Source of the DNA: Roseiarcus sp963779095
GTDB lineage: Bacteria; Pseudomonadota; Alphaproteobacteria; Rhizobiales; Beijerinckiaceae
Assembly: GCA_963779095.1 (NCBI GenBank)
Contig: CAVZWU010000014.1
Location: 54,586-118,585, forward strand
Length of the DNA: 64,000 nt
Direction: 5' to 3'
Below are positions 45,663-57,068 of the stretch, piece by piece. Each line of letters begins with the position of its first letter. Positions within the stretch are counted from its first letter, which is position 1. The notes beneath the pieces were generated by a model. The model searched no databases. It worked only from the letters and a program-made list of their open reading frames with translations, and was not told where the DNA came from. Made by a program: the position numbers and the translations under genes.

Positions 45663-46577
45663 TTAAACCTTCTCGACTTCCGGCCTGCCGAGAATGCCCG
45701 AAGGCAGGAAGATCAGGGTGATCGCCAGGATCATGAACGCGGCGACGTCCTTGTAGTCGGTGGTGAAATAGGACGACCAGAACACCTCGATGAGGCCGAT
45801 CAGGAGGCCGCCCAGCACGGCGCCCGGCAACGAGCCGATGCCGCCCAGCACCGCGGCGGTGAAGGCTTTGACGCCGGGCACGAAACCGTCGGCGAAATTG
45901 ACCACGCCGTAGTAGATGACGAACATGACGCCGGCGACCGCCGCCAGGGCCGCGCCGATGATGAAGGTGATCGAAATCGTCGCGTCGACGTCGATCCCGA
46001 GCAGCGCCGCCATCTTGCTGTCCTGCTCGCAGGCGCGCTGCGCCCGCCCGAGCGAGGTGTATTGGACGATATACCAGAAGGCCGCGAGCAGGATCGCCGT
46101 GACCGCCACAATCAGAATCTGGCGCACCGAAAGGGTGACGTCGTATGCGCCGCCGGTCAGGTTGAAGACATGATTGGGCAGTTGCGGCGCGGGCTTGTTG
46201 CGCGGCCCCTGAACAACCTGGACAAAATTTGACAGGAAAATCGACATTCCGATCGCCGAAATGAGCGGAGCCAGGCGAAACGATCCGCGCAGCGGCCGGT
46301 ACGCCAGCCGTTCGATCGCCCAGTTCCATAAGCCGGTCAGCGCCATGCCGGCGACCAGCACCACGACAAACACCAGCGGCAGCGACCCCACATGCAGAAT
46401 CTGGGTCAGGATCATGAATACGATCAAAGCGATGAAGGCCGACAGCATGAACAGGTCGCCATGCGCGAAATTGACCATGCCGATGATGCCGTAAACCATC
46501 GTGTAGCCGATGGCGATCAGTCCGTAGATCGACCCCAGCGTGAGCCCGTTGATCAGCTGCTGCAGGAAATTATCCAT
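45663..46577 (-). CDS. livH: Branched-chain amino acid ABC transporter permease LivH
   Basis: 304 residues starting MDNFLQQLINGLTLGSIYGL at 46577. Family blocks IAIGYTMVYGIIGMVNFAHG, ISAIGMSIFLSNFVQ, YIVQYTSLGRAQRACEQDSK, MAALLGIDVDATISITFIIG and GGIGSLPGAVLGGLLIGLIE are present, with about eight membrane helices. It is the first gene of the leftward operon livH-livM-livG-livF-small gene-livK. The 450-base gap to the cox cluster holds its promoter. The frame is intact. Confidence 0.94.
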   Translation of the reverse strand: MDNFLQQLINGLTLGSIYGLIAIGYTMVYGIIGMVNFAHGDLFMLSAFIALIVFMILTQILHVGSLPLVFVVVLVAGMALTGLWNWAIERLAYRPLRGSFRLAPLISAIGMSIFLSNFVQVVQGPRNKPAPQLPNHVFNLTGGAYDVTLSVRQILIVAVTAILLAAFWYIVQYTSLGRAQRACEQDSKMAALLGIDVDATISITFIIGAALAAVAGVMFVIYYGVVNFADGFVPGVKAFTAAVLGGIGSLPGAVLGGLLIGLIEVFWSSYFTTDYKDVAAFMILAITLIFLPSGILGRPEVEKV

Positions 46578-47027
46578 GCGCCAACCCGCCCTCCTGTTTC
46601 TCTCCGCTTCGCAGGAAACGTGCCATCGACGTGCGGCCGCCCTGTCCTTTTGCGTGCTCGATCCGCCGAGGCTGCGCGCCGACGCCATCGCCCCGCATTC
46701 CACAGCCTAGCTGGCGCGGTCGCCTGCGGCAACCCGAGGGCGGCGGCGATCCTTTGGCGCGGGTGGAGCGCCGAACGAGCTTCGAAATGCTGGGGCGCTT
46801 AGCGTAATATTCACAAGAATATATCGATTGCCGCGCAGGTCGTTGCTTGGAATGACAATCCCGTCGGAAGCACAGCTTCGCCATTCTCGCCTGAAGCGAG
46901 AACATCGGCGGCGGCTTGATATTTCTCGCGCGTTGCGAAATGCTGTTGGGGCGCCGATCGCTGATCTCGAGCTGCGACCGCAAGCGTCGCTGCGGATCGG
47001 ACAATTCCCGGGAGGAAGGAAGCGTTC
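46578..47027. other. Gene-free divergent region between liv and cox operons
   Basis: 450 bases with no credible gene. A small inverted repeat ATATTC-ACAA-GAATAT (46807-46822) lies in an AT-rich patch and may be an operator. No sigma-70 or sigma-54 promoter is convincing on either strand. The coxG start (47028) is preceded by GGAGGAAGGA. Confidence 0.5.
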
Positions 47028-47630
47028 ATGGCGATGACGATGACGGGCGAAATGACTTTGCCCGCCGACCGGCCGAAGGTTTGGGAGCTGCTGAACGACC
47101 CCGAGGTGCTCAAGTCCGCAATTCCCGGGTGCGAATCGCTGGAGAAGACCGGCGACAACGGCTTCGCCGCGGTCGTCAAGACGAAGATCGGACCGGTCTC
47201 CGCCACCTTCAAAGGCAAAGTCGAACTCTCCGACATCGTCCCGCTCGTGGGCTACACCATCAAGGGCGAGGGCGAGGGCGGCGTCGCCGGCTTCGCCAAG
47301 GGCGGCGCGAAGGTGTCGCTCGCCGACGCGCCGGGCGGCACGTTGCTCAACTACGACGTCGAGGCGACATGTCGGCGGCAAGATGGCCCAGCTCGGCTCG
47401 CGCCTGATCGACGGCGTCGCCAAGAACATGGCCGACAAATTTTTCGCCAGTTTCGCTGCGCTCGCCGCGAGCGCGCGCGGCGCCAGCTGGCGCGGCCGAG
47501 CCGGCCGCCCAGCCCGCGGCCGAGCCGCCGGCCGTCGCGCGCCTGCGCCGCTCCGGCGCCGCAGGCGCCCGCAACAAAGACATCTTGGTTCAGGAGGATA
47601 TGGGAATGGTTCATGTCTCTATGGCGGTGA
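47028..47630 (+). pseudogene. coxG: CoxG-like SRPBCC protein, at least one frameshift
   Basis: Carbon monoxide dehydrogenase accessory protein of the CoxG family, thought to anchor the enzyme to the membrane. The domain is MAMTMTGEMTLPADRPKVWE, LLNDPEVLKSAIPGCESLEK, GPVSATFKGKVELSDIVPLV and GGAKVSLADAPGGTLLNYDV. Near 47371 one extra T throws the frame (expected EATVGGKMAQLGSRLIDGVA, seen in the neighbour frame). The Ala/Pro-rich tail is then read in mixed frames and ends FRRIWEWFMSLWR. The formal stop overlaps coxS by 25 bases. A normal CoxG has about 170-210 residues. Confidence 0.7.
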
Positions 47631-48100
47631 ACGGCCGCCCCGCGTCGGCCGACGTCGATCCGCGGACGCTGCTCGTGCAGTTCCTGCGCGAGAATCTGCG
47701 CCTCACCGGCACCCATGTCGGATGCGACACGTCGCAGTGCGGGGCCTGCGTCGTCCACGTCGACGGCCGCGCGATCAAGTCCTGCACGGTGCTGGCGGCG
47801 AGCTGCGAGGGCGCGCAGGTGACGACGATCGAGGGCCTCGCCGCGAACGGCAAGCTGCATCCGATGCAGCAGGCCTTCCAGGACAATCATGGCCTGCAAT
47901 GCGGCTTCTGCACGCCGGGCATGATCATGGCCGCGGTCGACCTCGCCAATCGCGAAGGGCCGAACCTCGACGAAATCACGATCCGCCACGGCCTCGAAGG
48001 CAACATCTGCCGCTGCACCGGCTACCACAATATCGTGAAAGCGGTCGCTCAGGGCGCGCGCGAGATGGGCGCCGCCGCAACTCCTCAGGCCGCCGAATAA
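47606..48100 (+). CDS. coxS: CO dehydrogenase-type small subunit, 2x[2Fe-2S]
   Basis: 164-residue iron-sulfur subunit. The first cluster (plant ferredoxin type) is THVGCDTSQCGACVVHVDGR plus the downstream Cys in AIKSCTV. The second is LQCGFCTPGMIMAAVDLANR with NICRCTGYHNIVKAV. The start is ATG 47606 with AGGAGG eight bases upstream (an ATG at 47600 is too close). It precedes coxL in the S-L-M order. It passes electrons from the molybdenum site of CoxL to the flavin of CoxM. Confidence 0.92.
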   Translation: MVHVSMAVNGRPASADVDPRTLLVQFLRENLRLTGTHVGCDTSQCGACVVHVDGRAIKSCTVLAASCEGAQVTTIEGLAANGKLHPMQQAFQDNHGLQCGFCTPGMIMAAVDLANREGPNLDEITIRHGLEGNICRCTGYHNIVKAVAQGAREMGAAATPQAAE

Positions 48101-48137
48101 CAAGGACGCTTCGAGCCGTTCCAGGGAGAGAAACATC

Positions 48138-50502
<2,365 letters not shown>

Positions 50503-50559
50503 ATGGAGCGGGCGGCGCTTCGCCGCCCTGTCTCGCGCCTCGTTTGGGAGAATTGGACC

Positions 50560-51355
50560 ATGTACGCCTTTGAATATCATCGCCCGCAATCGCTTTCCGG
50601 CGCCGTCGCCGACCTCGCCAACCCCGACGCCAAAGCGCTGGCCGGCGGCATGACCCTGCTGCCGACCATGAAGCAGCGCCTCGCGTCGCCCGGCCGTTCT
50701 CATCGATCTCAAGAGCGTTCCCGAGCTTGCCGGCATCGCCCGGGAAGGGGACAATCTCGTGATCGGGGCCATGGCCCGGCACGCCGACGTCGCCCGCAAC
50801 AGCGTCGTGGAGGCGGCGATCCCGGCGCTCGCCAAGCTCGCCGGCGGCATCGGCGATCCGCATGTTCGCAACATGGGGACGATCGGCGGCTCGATCGCCA
50901 ACAACGATCCCTCGGCCGACTATCCGGCGGCCGCTCTGGCGCTCGGCGCCACAATCGTCACCAACAAGCGCCGCATCGGAGCGCAGGATTTTTTCAAGGG
51001 CCTGTTCGAGACGGCGCTCGAGACAGGCGAACTCATCACTCAAGTCAGCTTCCCGATCCCGCAGAAAGCCGCGTATATGAAATTCCCGAACCCGGCCTCG
51101 CGCTACGCGCTGGTTGGCGTCTTCGTCGCCAAAACCGCCGGCGGCGTTCGGGTCGCGGTGACGGGCGCTGGCCAGAACGGCGTTTTTCGCCTGAGCGCGT
51201 TTGAAACGGCGCTGAATGCGAATTTCTCTCCCTCCGCCCTCGACGGCGTCTCGGCGCCGGCGGACGGGCTGAATTCGGACATTCACGCCGACGCCGACTA
51301 TCGCGCGCATCTCATCGGCGTGATGGCGAAACGCGCGGTGTCGGCGGCCCGCTGA
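50560..51355 (+). pseudogene. coxM: CO dehydrogenase-type medium (FAD) subunit, one frameshift
   Basis: FAD-binding subunit of the hydroxylase (about 265 residues after repair). The start MYAFEYHRPQSLSGAVADLA is at 50560. FAD contacts are LAGGMTLLPTMKQRLASP and the second-frame VRNMGTIGGSIANNDPSADY, with ITQVSFPIPQKAAYMKFPNP, SRYALVGVFVAKTAGGVRVA and VTGAGQNGVFRLSAFE. The break near 50694 (CCCGGCC read as CCGGCC) is one extra C. It ends the S-L-M structural set. It passes electrons on to an acceptor. Confidence 0.85.
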
Positions 51356-51488
51356 AAACGGCCCTTTCGCTCAAACCCGAATGAGTGAGCGTTTCTCAAT
51401 CAAGACGAGGGCGCTCGGCCGGAGGGGCGGGGTCGCTCGCCCGCGGAAAAGATTTCTTTAGCCTGTCTCAAGGCCTATATTCCGGGTG

Positions 51489-51908
51489 ATGAAATACGAC
51501 ACTGACCTCTATCAATGGACGATCGAGCAGGCCGACGCCTTGCGCCGCCGGGCCGTCAACGAGCTCGACTACGACAACCTCGCCGAGGAAATCGAAAGCG
51601 TGGGCAGAAGCGAGCGGCGGGAAATCCGGTCCCGGCTGGGAATCCTGCTTATCCACCTCCTCAAATGGCGCTATCAGCCCGAGAAACAGAGCGACAGCTG
51701 GCGCGCCTCTGTCTCCGAAGCCCGGCAGCGAATCGAAGATGTGCTCAGCGACAATCCGTCCCTCCGCTCGTTTCCAGCCGAGGCTCTCGCCAGCGCCTAT
51801 CGCCTCGCGATACTCGATAAGGCGATCCGGCGGCTCGAACTGTTGCATTTGCCTCAGTCCTGCCCATGGACGGTCGAGGACGTTTTACGAGACGATTTCT
51901 GGCCCTGA
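51489..51908 (+). CDS. DUF29 family protein
   Basis: 139 residues from ATG 51489: YDTDLYQWTIEQADALRRRA, ELDYDNLAEEIESVGRSERR and EIRSRLGILLIHLLKWRYQP, the DUF29 core; C-terminal CPWTVEDVLRDDFWP. DUF29 proteins have no known function and are scattered through mobile and accessory regions. It lies in the middle of the cox cluster, in the same direction, 133 bases after coxM and 110 before the MoxR gene. It may be a later insertion rather than a cox component. Confidence 0.88.
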   Translation: MKYDTDLYQWTIEQADALRRRAVNELDYDNLAEEIESVGRSERREIRSRLGILLIHLLKWRYQPEKQSDSWRASVSEARQRIEDVLSDNPSLRSFPAEALASAYRLAILDKAIRRLELLHLPQSCPWTVEDVLRDDFWP

Positions 51909-52018
51909 CCAACTCATCTCGGCCGGGGGTGGCGTTAAGGTCGAGCCTGGGTCATTGAGGTCCTGAACTTTCCCTACCGCGCCGCGCAATCGGCCTCTCC
52001 TCCTCGGGCAGACTTTCC

Positions 52019-52951
52019 ATGATTCCACAAACGCCGGCCCTTCCGGCCTCGATCGACGAAACATTGGCCCTGCTCGGCAAGGCTGCCTATGTCGGCGATC
52101 GGCCGCTGGCGACGGTCATCTTCCTCAGTCTGCGACTGGGAAGGCCTTTGTTTCTCGAAGGCGAGGCCGGAGTCGGCAAGACGGAGGTGGCCAAGGTTCT
52201 CGCCGCTTCGCTCGACCGGAAGCTCATCCGCCTGCAGTGCTACGAGGGCCTCGATGTCGCGAACGCGGTCTACGAATGGAACTATCCCGCCCAGATGATG
52301 GCGATCAGGCTGGCCGAGGCCGCCGGCGAGCATGACAAGGATCGGATCGAGCACGACATTTTCTCAGAGCGCTATCTCATCAAGCGCCCGCTGCTGCAGG
52401 CGCTGGAGCCGAGCGCGGGCGGCGCGCCGGTGCTGCTGATCGATGAGATCGACCGGGCCGACGAGGCCTTCGAAGCCTATCTGCTCGAGATCCTGTCCGA
52501 CTTCCAGGTGACGATTCCGGAAATCGGCGTCATGACGGCGCCCTCTCCTCCGATCGTCGTCATCACCTCCAACCGCACGCGCGAAATTCACGACGCGCTC
52601 AAGCGGCGCTGTCTCTATCACTGGCTCGGCTACCCTGACCTCGCCCGCGAGATGGCGATCGTGCGGGCCAAGGCGCCGCGCGCGCCGGAGCGGCTCACCG
52701 CCGAACTCGTCGCCTTCGTCCAGCGCCTGCGCAAACAGGACCTGTTCAAGTCGCCGGGCGTCGCCGAGACCCTCGACTGGGCGGCGGCGCTGGCCGAACT
52801 CGACGCGGTGGCGCTCGATCCCGCCCAGGTCTCCGACACGCTTGGCGTCCTGCTCAAATATCAGGACGACATCGCCAAGATCGAGGGCGCGAAGGCGCAG
52901 GCGCTGATCGAGGAGACGCGCGCCGAGCTTCGCCGGCTCGAGATCGGGTGA
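52019..52951 (+). CDS. coxD: CoxD-like MoxR-family AAA+ ATPase
   Basis: 310-residue AAA+ chaperone of the MoxR group. Walker A is LEGEAGVGKTEVAKVLAASL, Walker B is PVLLIDEIDRADEAFEAYLL, sensor 1 is ITSNRTREIHDALKRRCLYH, and the arginine finger region is GYPDLAREMAIVRAKAP. In cox operons CoxD helps insert the copper-sulfide or molybdenum site into CoxL. It is 22 bases before the frame that leads to the VWA gene, its usual partner. Activation of the apo-hydroxylase is inferred from that pairing. Confidence 0.9.
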   Translation: MIPQTPALPASIDETLALLGKAAYVGDRPLATVIFLSLRLGRPLFLEGEAGVGKTEVAKVLAASLDRKLIRLQCYEGLDVANAVYEWNYPAQMMAIRLAEAAGEHDKDRIEHDIFSERYLIKRPLLQALEPSAGGAPVLLIDEIDRADEAFEAYLLEILSDFQVTIPEIGVMTAPSPPIVVITSNRTREIHDALKRRCLYHWLGYPDLAREMAIVRAKAPRAPERLTAELVAFVQRLRKQDLFKSPGVAETLDWAAALAELDAVALDPAQVSDTLGVLLKYQDDIAKIEGAKAQALIEETRAELRRLEIG

Positions 52952-53078
52952 AGCGGCGAGCTTTCGCGCTTGCTTGCGGCGCGATGACAAACCCGGCGCC
53001 CGACATTATCTCTCTTCAAGCGGCGCGCGCGATCGACGCAGGCGCTTCGCCGTCCGGAGTGAGATCGAGCCGAGCGAA

Positions 53079-54299
53079 ATGAGCGCGATTCTGGAAGCCG
53101 AACCCGTGAGCGGCGGCGCCCTCGCGCAGAACATCGTCCACTTCGCCCGCGCCTTGCGCGACGCGGGCGTGCCGCTCGGACCGGGCGCGGTCATGGACGC
53201 GCTGGCCGCGGTCGAGGCCGCGGGTTTCGGCGACCGGGAAGACTTCTACACGACGCTGCATGCGGTCTTCGTCAAGAAGCATGAGCACAGCCTGCTGTTC
53301 GACCAGGCGTTCCGCATCTTCTGGAGGCGAAAGGGCTTCATCGAGAAGCTGATCGCCATGCTCTCCCCGCAGGCGCCGAGCCAGCCTGACCTGAAGCCTC
53401 CGGAAGCCGGGGCGAGCCGCGTCGCCGACGCCCTTTTCAAGTCGGCCCAGGATCGGGCGAAGCCGGTCCCCGCGATCGAATTCGACGCCCGTCTGACCAT
53501 GTCAGCGGCCGAGATCTTGCGGTCAAAGGATTTCGCCCAAATGACCGCGGCGGAGATTGAGGAGGCCCGCAAGGCGATCAAGCGCCTCGCTATGCCCGAA
53601 GACAAGCGCCGGACGCGTCGCTTCGCCCCGGGCGGCCGGCCGGCGCGAATCGACGCGCGCCGCAGCTTCCGCCGTTCGTTGCAGCCCGGAGGCGCGATCG
53701 ACCTCGAGTTTCGCTCGAACATCGATCGCGCGCCCCCGGTTGTCGCTCTCTGCGACATTTCCGGCTCGATGAACGAATATACCCGTCTCTTCCTGCATTT
53801 CCTGCACGCCTTGAGCGAAACGCGGCGCGTCTCGACCTTCCTGTTCGGCACCCGTCTGACCAACGTGACCCGCGCCATGCGCGCCCGCGATCCCGACGAT
53901 GCGCTGGCGCGCTGCTCGGCGCTCGCGGTCGACTGGTCCGGCGGCACCCGCATCGGCGAGGCGCTGCACCGTTTCAACCGGGACTGGTCGCGGCGCGTGC
54001 TCGGCCAGGGCGCGATCACGCTCCTCTTCACCGACGGGCTCGAGCGGGACAATCTCGACAAGCTCGAGGCCGAGATGGAGCGGCTCGCCAAATCGAGCCG
54101 GCGCATCATCTGGGTCAACCCGCTCCTGCGCTATGGCGACTTCGCCGCCAAGGCTGGCGGGATTCGCGCCATGCTGCCGCATGTCGACGCGTTCCGGCCG
54201 ATCCACAATCTGGCGAGCATGGCCGACCTCTGCCGGGCGCTGTCCGGCGGCAGGGATTTGCATGACGATCCGAAGGCTCGGCTCCTCGCGGCCGATTGA
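53079..54299 (+). CDS. coxE: CoxE-like VWA-domain protein
   Basis: 406 residues from ATG 53079 (MSAILEAEPVSGGALAQNIV). The N-terminal half is helical (HFARALRDAGVPLGPGAVMD). The VWA domain has the metal-adhesion DISGSMNEYTRLFLHFLHAL (MIDAS DxSxS), then VDWSGGTRIGEALHRFNRDW and ITLLFTDGLERDNLDKLEAE, and ends VDAFRPIHNLASMADLCRAL. The upstream extension of the open frame is rejected as unlike the family. It acts with the MoxR ATPase as a substrate-recruiting partner in cofactor assembly of the hydroxylase. Confidence 0.88.
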   Translation: MSAILEAEPVSGGALAQNIVHFARALRDAGVPLGPGAVMDALAAVEAAGFGDREDFYTTLHAVFVKKHEHSLLFDQAFRIFWRRKGFIEKLIAMLSPQAPSQPDLKPPEAGASRVADALFKSAQDRAKPVPAIEFDARLTMSAAEILRSKDFAQMTAAEIEEARKAIKRLAMPEDKRRTRRFAPGGRPARIDARRSFRRSLQPGGAIDLEFRSNIDRAPPVVALCDISGSMNEYTRLFLHFLHALSETRRVSTFLFGTRLTNVTRAMRARDPDDALARCSALAVDWSGGTRIGEALHRFNRDWSRRVLGQGAITLLFTDGLERDNLDKLEAEMERLAKSSRRIIWVNPLLRYGDFAAKAGGIRAMLPHVDAFRPIHNLASMADLCRALSGGRDLHDDPKARLLAAD

Positions 54300-54385
54300 C
54301 TTCGCGTTATAGCCTTGCGGAGCGGACGGCTGAGTGCGATTTTGTGGCGAAATGCGCGAGGGGCGCGAGCGAAGAGGCGGCGAAA

Positions 54386-55021
54386 ATGAGCGTTGAAACT
54401 GCGACCGGCAAGTCGGCGACGATCGAATTCAACGGCCAGCTCTGCATCCATGCGCGCCGCTGCGTGCTCTCGCAGCCGGGCGTGTTCAAGGCGAATGTCG
54501 AAGGACCCTGGATCGATCCGGACGCGGCCAGCCCAGAGGATCTGCTCTATGTCGCGCTGAGTTGTCCGTCCGGTGCGATCCACGTCACCCGGCGCGACGG
54601 CGGCGCCAATGAAACCAACCCGAAGGTCAACACCATCTCGGTGCGCGAAAACGGACCGCTGGCGATCAACGCAGAGATCATGCTGGCGGACGCGCCGATC
54701 GGAACCCGGGCGACGCTCTGCCGCTGCGGCGAGTCGAAGAACAAGCCCTATTGCGACGGCTCCCACGTCGCCGCGTCCTTTACCGCCACGGGCGAGCCGT
54801 CGCCAAAGGAGAGCGCGCAACTCGCCAGGCGCGACGGCGCGTTGACCATCACGCCCTATCCGAACGGACCGCTTGGCGTCGCGGGTCCGGTCGAGATCAT
54901 TTCCGGAACGGGACGCACTGTGAATCGCGTCGAGCGGACGGCGCTCTGCCGCTGCGGCCATTCGAGCAACAAGCCCTATTGCGACGGGACGCACTCAAAA
55001 ATCGGCTTCGTCGCGCCCTGA
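54386..55021 (+). CDS. CDGSH iron-sulfur domain protein with N-terminal 4Fe-4S-like domain
   Basis: 211 residues. The N-terminal domain (residues about 10-75) is a divergent 4Fe-4S mono-cluster type: GQLCIHARRCVLSQPGVFKA and LSCPSGAIHVTRRDG. Two CDGSH clusters follow: LCRCGESKNKPYCDGSH and LCRCGHSSNKPYCDGTH, each a 2Fe-2S site with three Cys and one His. Such proteins may carry electrons or iron-sulfur clusters. It lies between VWA and XdhC genes in the cox cluster. A link to cluster assembly in the hydroxylase is a guess. Confidence 0.85.
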   Translation: MSVETATGKSATIEFNGQLCIHARRCVLSQPGVFKANVEGPWIDPDAASPEDLLYVALSCPSGAIHVTRRDGGANETNPKVNTISVRENGPLAINAEIMLADAPIGTRATLCRCGESKNKPYCDGSHVAASFTATGEPSPKESAQLARRDGALTITPYPNGPLGVAGPVEIISGTGRTVNRVERTALCRCGHSSNKPYCDGTHSKIGFVAP

Positions 55022-55041
55022 GCGCCAAAGGAGATCCTTCA

Positions 55042-55365
55042 ATGCTCACTCGAGACGAAGACGTTCTCGCCGCCGCGGAATCGTGGCGGGAGGCCGGAAA
55101 AGACGTTGCGATTGCGACGGTGGTCGAGACCTGGGGCTCGGCGCCCCGCCCGATCGGCTCGCATCTCGTCATCGACGGCGAGGGGAATTTTCTCGGCTCC
55201 GTATCCGGCGGCTGCGTCGAGGGCGCGGTTGTGGAGGAGGCGGCGGAGGTGATCGCCAAAGGCGAGCCGCGCATGCTCGAGTTCGGCGTCGCGGACGAGA
55301 CCGCCTGGCGCGTCGGCCTCTCCTGCGGCGGCCGCATCAAGGTCTATGTCGAGAAGCTCGCCTGA
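55042..55365 (+). CDS. XdhC/CoxF-family protein, N-terminal-type
   Basis: 107 residues from ATG 55042 with AAAGGAG eight bases upstream. The XdhC/CoxI N-domain pattern is VAIATVVETWGSAPRPIGSH, followed by LVIDGEGNFLGSVSGGCVEG and a VGLSCGGRIKVYVEKL end. The Cys in VSGGCVEG and LSCGGRI are the conserved ones that hold molybdenum cofactor. In related species one protein carries this and the next domain; here they are two genes overlapping by one base (TGATG at 55363-55367). The job is probably handing sulfurated molybdopterin to the hydroxylase. Confidence 0.88.
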   Translation: MLTRDEDVLAAAESWREAGKDVAIATVVETWGSAPRPIGSHLVIDGEGNFLGSVSGGCVEGAVVEEAAEVIAKGEPRMLEFGVADETAWRVGLSCGGRIKVYVEKLA

Positions 55366-56070
55366 TGCGCCTCGATGTCCTCAAAGCGATGAACCTGGCT
55401 CGCGCCGAGCGGCGCGCCGGCGCCATCGTCACCCGCCTTTCCGACGGCGAGCAGCGATTCGTCGGCGCCGAAGGCATCGACGCCGATCCGCTTGGCGCCG
55501 GAATTGGAGGCGGCGCTGCGCATGGGCAAAAGCGCAACCGTCGCGCATCAGGGCGAGGACTATTTTCTGACCGTCCAGGCGCCGGCGCCGCGCCTAACCC
55601 TCATCGGGGCGGTGCATATCTCGCAGGCTTTGGCGCCGATCGCGCGGATCGCCGGCCTCGACGTCACGATCATCGATCCGCGCACCGCGTTCGCGACGCC
55701 GGATCGCTTTCCCGATGTTCCGGTCATCGCCAAGTGGCCCGACGAAGCGCTGGCCGAGGCGCCGCTCGACCGTTTTACCGCGATCTGCCTCTTGACCCAT
55801 GATCCCAAGATCGACGACCCGGCGCTCATGGTCGCGCTTCGCGCCGATTGTTTCTATATCGGCGCGCTCGGATCGAGGAAGACGCATGGCCGACGGATCG
55901 AGCGCATGCGCGCCCAGGGCTTCGATGAAACGTCGCTCGCCCGCATTCATGCGCCGATCGGTCTCGACATCGGAGCGGTGAGCCCGGCTGAAATCGCGGT
56001 TTCGATCATCGGAGAGATCGTCGCTTCGCTGCGCAAGAAGCCGTTGCGCACGGAGAGCGCGGCAGCATGA
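55365..56070 (+). pseudogene. XdhC/CoxF-family protein, C-terminal Rossmann-type, one frameshift
   Basis: About 235 residues after repair. Start ATG 55365 (MRLDVLKAMNLARAERRAGA), overlapping the upstream stop. The first frame ends GIDADPLGA; the next gives ELEAALRMGKSATVAHQGED, then the Rossmann-like PRLTLIGAVHISQALAPIAR, IDPRTAFATPDRFPDVPVIA, ICLLTHDPKIDDPALMVALR and YIGALGSRKTHGRRIERM, the XdhC_C domain. The join near 55502 has one extra C. Together with the previous gene it makes one complete XdhC chaperone. The stop overlaps the next gene by four bases. Confidence 0.82.
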
Positions 56071-57068
56071 AATTCGGCTCAACCCCGATCGAGGAGGCTG
56101 AGGGCGCGGTCCTCGCGCACGGGGTCAGGATTGACGGCGTCGCGTATAAGAAGGGCGATATCCTCACCCACGAGCGTAAGCTGGCGCTGGCGGCGGCGGG
56201 GGTGGAGTGCGTCGTGGCCGCGCGCCTCGAGCCCGGCGACGTCGACGAAAATGAGGCGGCGCTCAAGCTCGCCAGGCGCCTTGCGGGCGCGAATCTGCGC
56301 TGCTCGCCGCCGTTTACCGGGCGGGTTAATCTGTTCGCTGAGAGCGCCGGGCTCGCGGTCATCGAGGCCGAGACTATCGATCGGGTCAATGCGATCGATG
56401 AAGCGATCACCGTCGCGACGCTGCCTCGCTATCGCGCCGTCGCCGCCGGCGACATGGTGGCGACGGTCAAGATCATCCCGTTTGCGACTCGAGGCGGGAC
56501 GCTCGAGGCTGCGCTGGCTGCGGCTCCGACGGGCGCAATCGCCGTTCAGCCCTTCAAGCCGATGCGGATCGGGGTGGTCTCAACGACGCTCCCCGGCCTC
56601 AAGCCCTCGACCGTGGCGAAGACCCTGCGCGTGCTCGAGGCGCGCTTGAAGCCGACGGGATCCCGGATCGTCGGGCAGGAGATCGTGCCGCACGAGATCG
56701 GGCCGCTCGCCAAAGGGCTCGCAAGATTGATCGACGACAGCGATGCGCTGATCGCTTTCGGGGCCTCCGCCATCACCGATCGCCGCGATGTGATTCCGGC
56801 CGCCATCGAGGCGATTGGAGGACGCATCGAACGGTTTGGCATGCCGGTCGATCCCGGCAATCTCCTGCTCCTCGCCGAACGCCACGGGACGCCGATCATC
56901 GGCGCTCCCGGCTGTGCGCGGTCGCCCAAGGAGAACGGCTTCGACTGGGTTCTGCAGCGCGTGCTGGCGGGCGTGCCGATCCATGACGCGGACATCCGCG
57001 CGATGGGCGTCGGAGGGCTTTTGATGGAGATCGCGTCGCGTCCGCAGCCGCGCGCGCCCGATGACTGA
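56067..57068 (+). CDS. Molybdopterin-binding protein, MoeA/MoCF family
   Basis: 333 residues. The N-terminal half (MKFGSTPIEEAEGAVLAHGV, NAIDEAITVATLPRYRAVAA) resembles MoeA domain I/II; the second half is a MoCF fold (IGVVSTTLPGLKPSTVAKTL, ALIAFGASAITDRRDVIPAA, PIIGAPGCARSPKENGFDWV). The usual TGDE/GGxS motif is replaced by FGASAITDR, so it may bind cofactor or its cytidylate form without making it. It overlaps XdhC upstream (ATGA) and mocA downstream by eight bases, a tight operon for hydroxylase cofactor modification. Confidence 0.85.
   Translation: MKFGSTPIEEAEGAVLAHGVRIDGVAYKKGDILTHERKLALAAAGVECVVAARLEPGDVDENEAALKLARRLAGANLRCSPPFTGRVNLFAESAGLAVIEAETIDRVNAIDEAITVATLPRYRAVAAGDMVATVKIIPFATRGGTLEAALAAAPTGAIAVQPFKPMRIGVVSTTLPGLKPSTVAKTLRVLEARLKPTGSRIVGQEIVPHEIGPLAKGLARLIDDSDALIAFGASAITDRRDVIPAAIEAIGGRIERFGMPVDPGNLLLLAERHGTPIIGAPGCARSPKENGFDWVLQRVLAGVPIHDADIRAMGVGGLLMEIASRPQPRAPDD

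Noticed and set aside
43567..46329. 920-codon open frame on the minus strand through the liv genes
   Set aside because: It is a GC-rich shadow that crosses several real genes and matches none of them; the liv proteins are in other frames.
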